A stretch of 33,832 nt of DNA from Candidatus Woesearchaeota archaeon (GTDB lineage: Archaea > Nanobdellota > Nanobdellia > Woesearchaeales > GW2011-AR4): positions 1 through 33,832 of the forward strand of contig JACPMV010000007.1 in assembly GCA_016185845.1 (NCBI GenBank), read 5' to 3'. The translations under genes were made by a program, and so were the position numbers. Of the stretch, positions 1 through 7,194 are shown piece by piece; the first letter of the stretch is position 1; each line of letters opens with the position of its first letter. The notes beneath the pieces were generated by a model that saw nothing but the letters and a program-made list of their open reading frames with translations, did not search any database and was not told the DNA's origin.

Positions 1-305
<305 letters not shown>

Positions 306-357
306 TTAAGGGTTGCGGTTTTATAATCATTACTTAGGAATAGTTAAAAGAAAAAGA

Positions 358-365
358 TTTATAAA
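358..365 (+). promoter_or_regulatory. TATA box for a leaderless methyltransferase mRNA
   Basis: TTTATAAA is centred 27-28 bases before the ATG at 389, with no Shine-Dalgarno sequence in between. This fits an archaeal leaderless transcript that begins at or near the start codon. Confidence 0.55.
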
Positions 366-388
366 ACACATAAATTACCAATATAATA

Positions 389-1558
389 ATGGGAAGGTTA
401 GCACAATTACTGCGAGGGGAAAAATTAATTTTTTTAAGCGGTCCTTATGGTACCCAAGTTGCCGAGAGAGTTGCAAGAGACAAGGTAGAAAGACCGCAAA
501 GAGCTACCAATATTCCCGATCATAGGCATATAGGCGCAGCTTGTTCTGCACTTTTGACTGATGAAGGCCAAGCCTATTTGAGAGAAATTGCTTCGGATTA
601 TATGAAAAGTGTGCCTATGGAACAGCATATGGTTTTAGTTACACCGTCATTCAGATTAGCAAAACAAACTCTAGAGGCTGCTGCCTCCGTACGCGGGGTA
701 GATCCAAATTTGCCAAAAATGGGTCTTGAGTTATGTTTAGACTCGATAAATCTTTGCTTGGAGGAAAAACCGCAAATAAGGCCTCACGCCACTACATTGC
801 TAGCTATGTCTATTGGTCCGCCTTTTGATTGTTACAGAGGAGAAGATACACCTCCAGATGTAGATAATAAATATCTGCCTCAGGTTTTTGTCGCTGTAAG
901 ATTTAGTTATAATAAATTGGATTATCTGATGTTTGAAACTGTGCCATCACTTAGTGCTGCACTTGGCGCTGTGAATGCATTTAACCAAGCCCATCAAGGA
1001 TTAAATATTCCTGAAAGCTTGGGCAATTTTCAAAGGGTCGGTACAATTCAATATCTAGGAAATACTTTAGCCAATGTTAAGCTCTTGCATAGAGATGCAG
1101 CATTGATGTTGTGCCCAACTTATAGACCCAATACAAGAAGTTTTGAACCTATGCATCCATACATGGATTATGTAATATCACTTTGTCTTGAACAGGATGG
1201 AACTCTTAATGGAGTGCCATTGGATTCCGCGATTCAAGAAATTTTCGCAAAATCTGAAGGGCAAATTCAGCCATTGGGAATTGGTATTAATTGTAACAGC
1301 CCTGATGTTACTGAAGAAGCTTTATCTTCATTATCACCTGAAAGTCTTAGACGAGTTATTGGAATACACCCAAATGCTTCGTCGGAAAGGAATCCAAGAA
1401 ATTATGCCAATATGACACAACTTCAACAAATTAAAGTTGATGAGTATGTTCGAATTGTAAAAGGATTGGTAGAAAGATTTAATTTAAAAATAGTTGGGGG
1501 CTGTTGCGGAACTAATGAGGTTACAATGAGAGAATTACACACAGCTCTAGCCAGATAA
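389..1558 (+). CDS. Homocysteine S-methyltransferase family protein
   Basis: A 389-aa protein with the hallmarks of the Zn-dependent homocysteine S-methyltransferase fold: FLSGPYGTQ near the N-terminus, GIGINCNSP with Cys302, and GGCCGT with Cys372-Cys373. The three cysteines are the family's zinc ligands that activate the homocysteine thiol. Members methylate homocysteine to methionine using S-methylmethionine, betaine or methylfolate. The donor cannot be read from the sequence. The protein is somewhat longer than the usual roughly 310 aa, with extra sequence between the N-terminal motif and the Cys302 motif. It appears to be transcribed alone, divergent from pyrB, with a leaderless promoter. 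It could also act on a different thiol. Confidence 0.8.
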   Translation: MGRLAQLLRGEKLIFLSGPYGTQVAERVARDKVERPQRATNIPDHRHIGAACSALLTDEGQAYLREIASDYMKSVPMEQHMVLVTPSFRLAKQTLEAAASVRGVDPNLPKMGLELCLDSINLCLEEKPQIRPHATTLLAMSIGPPFDCYRGEDTPPDVDNKYLPQVFVAVRFSYNKLDYLMFETVPSLSAALGAVNAFNQAHQGLNIPESLGNFQRVGTIQYLGNTLANVKLLHRDAALMLCPTYRPNTRSFEPMHPYMDYVISLCLEQDGTLNGVPLDSAIQEIFAKSEGQIQPLGIGINCNSPDVTEEALSSLSPESLRRVIGIHPNASSERNPRNYANMTQLQQIKVDEYVRIVKGLVERFNLKIVGGCCGTNEVTMRELHTALAR

Positions 1559-1560
1559 AT

Positions 1561-2112
1561 TCAACTCTGCTCTTTGGCGCATCTCTCGCACAATAAAGAG
1601 CCCTTGACTTTTACAACATCCTCGACGTAAGCGCCGCAGTTCTGGCATATTGCCTCATTTTGTATCACTCTGTCGACTGGCTTTCTTTTGGCTTCCCTCA
1701 GCTCAAATTTCTCCACAAGCAGGTCGAACAGCGAAGGCTCTATTTTCAGAATGTCCTTGAGCGTCAATAATCCAACCATCTTGCCGCTGTCAACGACAGG
1801 CAGATGCCTGATGTTGGAATCCCTCATTATAATTAAAGCATCGTAAATGTCTGACTTTGGAGAAACTGTCTTCAGCCTTTTCTCCATGAAATTCTTGACC
1901 TTTTTTGTCAAGGGATTTATGCCTTTCGCAACAACCTTTCTCACAATGTCCTGTTCAGTTATAAGGCCGATGGACTTATGATCATCCTTGATTACCAAAG
2001 CGCCGACATGATTCTTTGCCATCATTTTTGAGCACTGCTCCAAACTGGCATCAGAAGTTATAGAAACAGGCTTGGTAGTCATGCAGTCGTAGACTTTGTA
2101 TCCGGTTTTCAT
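1561..2112 (-). CDS. CBS-domain pair protein with C-terminal zinc ribbon
   Basis: Two tandem CBS domains (roughly residues 8-62 and 72-128; the second contains SNIRHLPVVDSGKMVGLLTLKDIL) are followed by a C-terminal CxxC...CxxC zinc ribbon (CQNCG and CERCA). CBS pairs bind adenosine nucleotides or SAM and usually regulate a partner. The ribbon suggests a partner or nucleic-acid contact, as in other archaeal CBS/zinc-ribbon proteins. I chose the ATG at 2112 over a GTG at 2121 because AGGTG lies about six bases upstream of the ATG and overlaps the GTG. The protein begins MKTGYKVYDCMT, which is typical of archaeal CBS proteins. The target is unknown. It follows the nucleotidyltransferase gene by 70 bp on the same strand. 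Confidence 0.8.
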   Translation of the reverse strand: MKTGYKVYDCMTTKPVSITSDASLEQCSKMMAKNHVGALVIKDDHKSIGLITEQDIVRKVVAKGINPLTKKVKNFMEKRLKTVSPKSDIYDALIIMRDSNIRHLPVVDSGKMVGLLTLKDILKIEPSLFDLLVEKFELREAKRKPVDRVIQNEAICQNCGAYVEDVVKVKGSLLCERCAKEQS

Positions 2113-2182
2113 CAAACACACCTGAAAAAATATTTATTTTTGAAGTATATTAAGGTTTCGGAAAGGAATTTAAATTTAGAAT

Positions 2183-4096
2183 TCAATACCCCATCAGAAT
2201 CTCAACATCTTTGCCGAATATCTTCTTCAGGTCCTCAAACATTCTCTCTTTTATAGAATTCTTCTGAGGGAACTGCGTACTTGAAATTGATTTTTCCAGG
2301 TCTTCCAATGAGCTTTTTTCCATCTGGCCCAGCGAGCCGTCATCATTTATCTTTGCCCTCGTTATTTCTTTCTCTTCAGCGTCCAAATCATAAGTTATAT
2401 AAGCTTCATTGCCAAGCAGGATTACCTCGCCGAATTTGGAGCCGTGCTTCAGCCTTATCTTCACCCTTTCCAGATCCCTGACCCTTTTTCTTTGTATGTA
2501 CTCGACAAGGAATTTTATAAGCTCTGCCGACTCATGATGCAGCTTTTCTATCTCCACCTTTGACAGCTTTTTCTCGTCATAATCCTTCTTTGCTTTCATA
2601 ACTTCCTGTAAAATCCTGAGGAATTTTGACGGAACCTTGCCCTCGGAAACAAGCTTGTCTTCAAACAAGCCCGATATTTCGCTGTCTTTGGCCTTATCTA
2701 TGCCCTCAAGCCTGAAAACATCCCTGACAACAGTCGTGATTGTGTCATATATATTGAGCATTTCCTGCTCTTCCTTTATTTTCTCGATTTGCGTGAACAG
2801 CCTCTTTAGCCTTTTCAGGTATTTGTCGCTGTCCCCTATCAGCTCGTCAATCTCTTTTCCAGTGAGCTCCTTTTTCTCGCCGTGCTCTATGGATTTTCTT
2901 ATATCAACAGCCCTTTCAAGAATTTTGACGAATTTATCCTCTAGGAGTTTTTCCTTGTTCACAAAAATATCCCTCATCAGGGAGCCTGTCTCTTTTGGCG
3001 ACGGGGGAGCAACTCCGTAAAGCATCAAGGCAGCCTGGCTCGGGGTCAATAATGCATAGTAGATGTCTTCCATTCCAATTTCGTTTAATCTCAGCTGGAC
3101 TCTTCTTATCACCTGCTCGCCTGAGCCCATGAATATGTCAATTGCCTCAGGGCTTGGCTTTATCTTTCCCATCTTCAGCAGCTGCTTCCACGGCATGAAA
3201 ATGCCCCTGTCAAAAAATGGGACGCCGTCCCTAAGCAAAGTGAATATGACCGGATTTGCCTCCCTTAGCGAATCCCAGAAATCAGTCAGGATATATACCT
3301 GGATGTTAATCTTGTTTCTTATTCCCGTAAGTTCCCCTGCTTCTATGCCCATGCCGATGATAATAGCGCGCAGCTTGTCCTTTAATTCCACTCGGGTCAT
3401 CTTTTTGACATCAGTGTCATCAATAACTATCCACACGTCAATGTCGCTTGAAGAGGTTGCTTTTCCCTGCACCAAAGAGCCAGCCAAGACATAGGAAACA
3501 ATATATTTCTCGAATTTCTTCAGGACCATTGTCTTGTGGACTTCTGCAATCTTTATGGCCTGCAGCATTCCGTTGTCGTGTATCGGGGCTGATAATGCTA
3601 TAAGCTGAAGCAGTTCGTATTTTGCATCAAAGCAGTTCTGCCAGAGCTCTGACAGGATTAAAGTCTGAGGAGTAATATTAGGATCGATTTCTTTTCCGAT
3701 GCTCTGGACTATGGCAGTCAATTTGTCTTTTAATTCAAGCTTGGACATTGTCCTGCTGTCCGAGTCATCTACCAAAACAAGAACGTGGATTTTATCTTTG
3801 TCCTCCGGCTTTGGCTCTGCGGGCGGCAATGGCTGCCCCGGAGCAAGCTGCATCTGCTGCAATTGCTGCAATTCCTCCGGCTTTGGAGGCGGCATCAGCG
3901 CCATGCCCATTATGTATTTGTCAAATTTTTCAAGAACCTTCTTCTGGAATTTCTCAAGCTTGGACTTGATGGCTTTGAGCTTCTCCTGGACATCTTCAGG
4001 CAGCTTGGAAATTGCCTCTGCCTCTTTTGCCTGGACAGGAGCATTCTGCGTAGCTTCCTTATTGTCGCTGTACGGCTTTCTGTCTTTTTTCCCCAT
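2183..4096 (-). CDS. Tandem nucleotidyltransferase-domain protein, first copy degenerate
   Basis: A 637-aa protein. Residues about 187-310 form a minimal nucleotidyltransferase domain with G206-S207 and D218-I-D220 (GS-x10-DID). A second, N-terminal copy at about 45-185 aligns with it (EKFDKYIMG with KKFEKYIVS; MSKLELKDKL with MTRVELKDKL; LSELWQ with LTDFWD). In that copy the GS...DID catalytic stretch is replaced by a Pro/Gln-rich linker, so it is probably inactive. The rest is helical and charged, possibly coiled coil (310-560), with a small C-terminal domain. The substrate is unknown. The start ATG has a TATA box at 4128-4135 and a short leader. The family is seen in archaea without a settled function. 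Confidence 0.7.
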   Translation of the reverse strand: MGKKDRKPYSDNKEATQNAPVQAKEAEAISKLPEDVQEKLKAIKSKLEKFQKKVLEKFDKYIMGMALMPPPKPEELQQLQQMQLAPGQPLPPAEPKPEDKDKIHVLVLVDDSDSRTMSKLELKDKLTAIVQSIGKEIDPNITPQTLILSELWQNCFDAKYELLQLIALSAPIHDNGMLQAIKIAEVHKTMVLKKFEKYIVSYVLAGSLVQGKATSSSDIDVWIVIDDTDVKKMTRVELKDKLRAIIIGMGIEAGELTGIRNKINIQVYILTDFWDSLREANPVIFTLLRDGVPFFDRGIFMPWKQLLKMGKIKPSPEAIDIFMGSGEQVIRRVQLRLNEIGMEDIYYALLTPSQAALMLYGVAPPSPKETGSLMRDIFVNKEKLLEDKFVKILERAVDIRKSIEHGEKKELTGKEIDELIGDSDKYLKRLKRLFTQIEKIKEEQEMLNIYDTITTVVRDVFRLEGIDKAKDSEISGLFEDKLVSEGKVPSKFLRILQEVMKAKKDYDEKKLSKVEIEKLHHESAELIKFLVEYIQRKRVRDLERVKIRLKHGSKFGEVILLGNEAYITYDLDAEEKEITRAKINDDGSLGQMEKSSLEDLEKSISSTQFPQKNSIKERMFEDLKKIFGKDVEILMGY

Positions 4097-4127
4097 AACA
4101 AACCCTTTGATTCGTGTTTTTACTAGA

Positions 4128-4135
4128 TTTATAAA
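4128..4135 (-). promoter_or_regulatory. TATA box of the nucleotidyltransferase gene
   Basis: TTTATAAA is centred 35 bases before the ATG at 4096, giving a predicted leader of roughly ten bases that contains an AAAGGG stretch. Confidence 0.4.
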
Positions 4136-4201
4136 TGTTTGCTTGTTTCGTACTTAACATATTTTCAATATAGTAAATAAATTTGTACCATATATCAAAC
4201 C

Positions 4202-4246
4202 GAAAGGTTTAAATATAAGTTATATTACTTAATAGTAGTAACAAAT
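4202..4246 (+). promoter_or_regulatory. Promoter repeat, copy 1
   Basis: A 45-bp unit with GAAAGG, the TATA box TTTAAATA (4208-4215) and TAGTAGTAACAAAT (4233-4246), where an archaeal transcript should start. Copy 2 lies exactly 140 bp downstream and keeps the last 14 bases unchanged. A transcript from this copy would begin near 4238 and include the hairpins at 4249-4350. Confidence 0.5.
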
Positions 4247-4248
4247 TA

Positions 4249-4350
4249 GCTTTTTGCGGATAACACCTCCAAGTGGTTTCGCATAAAAGCTTAGTTTCTG
4301 GAGAGGTGAGTTAAGCCAGATGATATAGATACTCCAGAAGCGAAAAGCTT
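4249..4350 (+). ncRNA. Candidate structured RNA between two promoter copies
   Basis: Hairpin 1 pairs 4249-4258 (GCTTTTTGCG) with 4280-4290 (one bulged T). Hairpin 2 pairs GTTTCTGGAG (4294-4303) with CTCCAGAAGC (4332-4341), ten pairs with one G-T. The 5' strand of hairpin 1 could instead pair with GCGAAAAGC at 4340-4348, giving a closed multi-branch form. CACCTCC (4264-4270) resembles the 3' end of 16S rRNA and can pair with GAGGTG (4303-4308). It may be a small RNA, or a 5' leader of the gene at 4458 when made from promoter 1. It matches no family I recognise. Confidence 0.35.
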
Positions 4351-4386
4351 AAATACAAGCGTTGTTATGGTATAGTAGTAACAAAT
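4342..4386 (+). promoter_or_regulatory. Promoter repeat, copy 2 (for the gene at 4458)
   Basis: The same layout as copy 1: GAAAAG, TATA box CTTAAATA (4348-4355) and TAGTAGTAACAAAT (4373-4386). The predicted start near 4378 gives an 80-base leader with a GGGGTGG ribosome site at 4443-4449. Confidence 0.55.
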
Positions 4387-4457
4387 CAAAGGTTACATCA
4401 AATTATTTTCAATAAATATTAAATATACGAGAATAAAACAAAGGGGTGGAAGGGAAA

Positions 4458-5054
4458 ATGACAGAAACACAAGGACATAGCGGACATGAACATTATGTAC
4501 ATCAGATAACTGAATTAGCTAAACCTGGAGCAAATTATAATTTAGTTAGGAAAGATATTGAAAAAGCCAGTGCTGGTTTTACAGCAAATTATCAGGCAAA
4601 ACCAACACCAAAAGGTGAAAGAGAAAAGGAATTTAATAAAGTTGCTGCGACATATGTACACAGCCTATTCGGGATTGGTTATGATGATCCATCACTAGCT
4701 GGAAATCAAGTTAAACAATGGTTAAGCAGATTACCAGAAGGTGCATTGGGCAGGATTTATGGTGCAATTGAAAGAGGGGATAAAGTAGCCATCTTAAATG
4801 AAATTAATCAAGCATGGCAAGCCCAAGCGAACAAGTTAGAAAGTATTTTGGCAGAAGTTAGGGAACAGCCTGACGAAGTAAAGCTTGCAGTCTATGGAAA
4901 CCTAGCCTCAATGTTGGGCGATGTCAATGGCTATAAAGGAAGCCCAGTCAGTGTTGCAGAAAACTTACCTGGCGCAATTTCTGGATTACAACAGAGATTG
5001 GCAGTTGCAGAAAGTGTTTCAAAAACACAAGGCGCTGGTCATTCTGTCCACTAA
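4458..5054 (+). CDS. Unrecognised 198-aa soluble protein
   Basis: Not recognised. It starts MTETQGHSGHEHYVHQ, has no signal peptide or membrane segment, and looks mostly helical. The N-terminus is His-rich and the C-terminus ends in GHSVH. I start it at ATG 4458 because GGGGTGG at 4443-4449 is a Shine-Dalgarno match; an in-frame GTG at 4446 lies inside that site. Two promoter copies and a T-rich terminator suggest an abundant single-gene transcript. The following gene at 5120 has its own ribosome site and may be read through. Confidence 0.7.
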   Translation: MTETQGHSGHEHYVHQITELAKPGANYNLVRKDIEKASAGFTANYQAKPTPKGEREKEFNKVAATYVHSLFGIGYDDPSLAGNQVKQWLSRLPEGALGRIYGAIERGDKVAILNEINQAWQAQANKLESILAEVREQPDEVKLAVYGNLASMLGDVNGYKGSPVSVAENLPGAISGLQQRLAVAESVSKTQGAGHSVH

Positions 5055-5064
5055 AGCCAGCTTA

Positions 5065-5098
5065 ATTTTTTCTTTTTTATCTTTTAATTTTTTTCTTT
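5065..5098 (+). terminator. T-rich terminator after the 198-aa gene
   Basis: Three runs of T (5-8 long) lie within 35 bases of the stop codon, with no strong hairpin. This is the usual form of archaeal intrinsic termination. Confidence 0.45.
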
Positions 5099-5119
5099 CT
5101 CATGGGGGTAGTATAAAAT

Positions 5120-6328
5120 ATGAACGGCTCATTTAAAATAAGCGGTCCGCATTATTTTGGAATACCGGCGTTGAATCCGGAGTTTGTCAGCCAGACTTCC
5201 AGGAATTTGGTAAAACCTGAACAAATTAAATCAGGAATTCCTGAGCCTAATACTGTAACTTTACGGCCATATAATCTAAGTATGCCGCAACTGCCTCAAA
5301 TTTTTACAGGCACTGATGGAGTTGAGTACGCTCGTGAGAAAACTTCTGGTAGAAGGTATGTTATCCCCTATTCCGAATATTTAGAACTTGGTCGAGCAAC
5401 TCAGCTTGATGATTTAGGGTTTTTGTCATGGAAAGCCACAGGCGAAAACCCCAAAGTCAGGGAAGAGGTCAGAATTCCGCAGAAAAGCGTTAATTATGGT
5501 TTAATGGAAAGCTTTGGGGAAAGGCAGTTGAAACTGCCTGAAGGCGATACTCCTGTAAACCTGTTTGTCCATGATTTTTCCTATAACGGCCCAATCAATG
5601 ATGTTGGGAGATATTCTCATCTTGTAAGAAATTTAAAGCAAACTTTGATGAATAATTATGGAACAAAAGATTTGCAAAGGCTTGCTGCTGATTTGCAGTC
5701 AAAGGGAATGCCTTTAGAGGATATCGGATGGATTGCGAGCGGACTTGTGCCAAAAAATACCATATATGGTGTAGCGCGTTTGCCTGATGGAAAAATACTT
5801 TTTGTAGGTGCGGAAGATTCGTTCGATAAAATGGTGCGGGAAGCCAGATATCATGGACTTAAAAGGGAAGATATAGAATTCCTTAGAATCGGTGAGGAAA
5901 TAACCCATATAGGAAGAAAATCTTATGATAGGTCTGTTGAAAGAATAGGGGAAGAAAAAGCAACAAAAAGGACATTAAGAGATATTGTTTTGGAAATGGC
6001 GGAAGGTGCAGATGGCAATCCAGAACTAGTAAGGCATTATTTAAAATTGGCAGAATTCATGGAAGGAGATATACGCACAACAAGAAAAAGGTACAGTAAA
6101 AGTTCATTTTCTTCAGAAGAAAATTTAGATGCAAGATTAGAAGAACCAGATGGAAAAGGCAGAGTCATCTATGCCAGAGGCAGATTTGGCAAAGATTACA
6201 GAGAAAGGGCTGCAGAAGCAGAAAAAACTGCAGAACCAGATGCAAGAAGCGATGCAAAGGCAGAGTCAGCAGAAGAGACTCCGGAACCATCTGAGCAGGC
6301 TGCAGAGCAAACGGCAGAAGCTGCCTAA
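5120..6328 (+). CDS. Unrecognised 402-aa protein with an EEITH motif
   Basis: Not recognised. No signal peptide is visible. Residues 145-290 look like a compact domain ending in GEEITH (258-263) followed by VERIGEEKATKRTL. This resembles a zincin HExxH helix whose first His is Glu, so a degenerate or non-classical metallopeptidase is possible but unproven. The last 40 residues are an Ala/Glu-rich low-complexity tail, probably disordered. The ATG at 5120 follows GGGGGT (5104-5109) by ten bases. It ends 28 bp from the convergent membrane-protein gene. Confidence 0.65.
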   Translation: MNGSFKISGPHYFGIPALNPEFVSQTSRNLVKPEQIKSGIPEPNTVTLRPYNLSMPQLPQIFTGTDGVEYAREKTSGRRYVIPYSEYLELGRATQLDDLGFLSWKATGENPKVREEVRIPQKSVNYGLMESFGERQLKLPEGDTPVNLFVHDFSYNGPINDVGRYSHLVRNLKQTLMNNYGTKDLQRLAADLQSKGMPLEDIGWIASGLVPKNTIYGVARLPDGKILFVGAEDSFDKMVREARYHGLKREDIEFLRIGEEITHIGRKSYDRSVERIGEEKATKRTLRDIVLEMAEGADGNPELVRHYLKLAEFMEGDIRTTRKRYSKSSFSSEENLDARLEEPDGKGRVIYARGRFGKDYRERAAEAEKTAEPDARSDAKAESAEETPEPSEQAAEQTAEAA

Positions 6329-6356
6329 AATAATTTAGATAAAAATAATAAAATTT

Positions 6357-7193
6357 CTATTCAATACTCTCCAGATTTTTCACAACACTGGCAATGAATA
6401 TCCTCGCAAAGACAAAGCTGAAAATAAATGATATAATGGATAGAATAACAATAAAAAAATTCCTGTCAATAAAATAAGCCATTAAGAAAATAAATAAAAC
6501 TGCCAGGAGCAAGTTGATAGAGTAAACGGCAAGAATATAATGCGCTTTCCTGATGCCTACAGCTAAAGTTTTCTGAACCACCTGCTTGATTTCGCCTTTG
6601 TGCGGTAAAGCCAGAGAAATAAACATGAAATAAGCAAGAATCACTGAAAAAACCAGGAAGGGAGCATACTTGATAAAAATCTTGGAGCCCTGCAGCACAG
6701 CTTCGCTGAAGGATATGTTGAGCAATAAATAGAAGAACAGGAAAATCAGCCCAAGATAAAACAGCAAAATAGCAAGAATAATATAAAAATTTCTCATTGA
6801 TTGCTTTAAATTCAGTTTGTCAGTTATTTTATGGGTCATGCTCCACAATAGCGAAGAGAAAACCAAAATAAAAACAAAAATATAAACAAGATAGATTCTG
6901 AAATTTTCAACCACTCCGTCAAAATATTTTGTTAAAGCCGCCGGATCTTCACCAAGAATATCCTTCTGCTGCAGCACCCTTTCTGTCATCGAGGCTTCGT
7001 CAAAATTCTGCGCCGAGATGTAAGCCGACATTGACTGGGCATTTTCAAGCACTTTGGGAAGATAGGCATTGCTGACCATAAAAACAGCAGCGAAAAACCC
7101 GATTTGAATAATGACAAGCGCCAAAAGCCATGATTTGGATTTCCAAATAAGGGAAATGGATTCTTTTAGTGAAATAATGATAACACTTCTCAT
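6357..7193 (-). CDS. Six-helix membrane protein, last gene of cassette A
   Basis: A 278-aa integral membrane protein with about six hydrophobic helices (near 22-42, 98-118, 136-158, 173-193, 218-240, 243-263) and one extracytoplasmic loop of about 55 residues after helix 1. Its ATG comes one base after the stop of the 1534-aa gene (TAA-A-ATG), so the two are probably translationally coupled. The 283-aa protein at 15958-16809 has the same topology and length, which suggests a paralogue serving the other cassette. A role as membrane platform for the surface complex is inference from position. The family is not recognised. Confidence 0.7.
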   Translation of the reverse strand: MRSVIIISLKESISLIWKSKSWLLALVIIQIGFFAAVFMVSNAYLPKVLENAQSMSAYISAQNFDEASMTERVLQQKDILGEDPAALTKYFDGVVENFRIYLVYIFVFILVFSSLLWSMTHKITDKLNLKQSMRNFYIILAILLFYLGLIFLFFYLLLNISFSEAVLQGSKIFIKYAPFLVFSVILAYFMFISLALPHKGEIKQVVQKTLAVGIRKAHYILAVYSINLLLAVLFIFLMAYFIDRNFFIVILSIISFIFSFVFARIFIASVVKNLESIE

Positions 7194-7194
7194 T

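Noticed and set aside
3699-4157. A 152-codon plus-strand ORF opposite the nucleotidyltransferase N-terminus
   Set aside because: A shadow of the Pro/Gln/Lys-rich coding strand, with no ribosome site and no recognisable domain.
4249-4350. C/D box sRNA
   Set aside because: A GATGATA stretch resembles box C, but no CTGA D box or D'/C' pair is present at suitable spacing.
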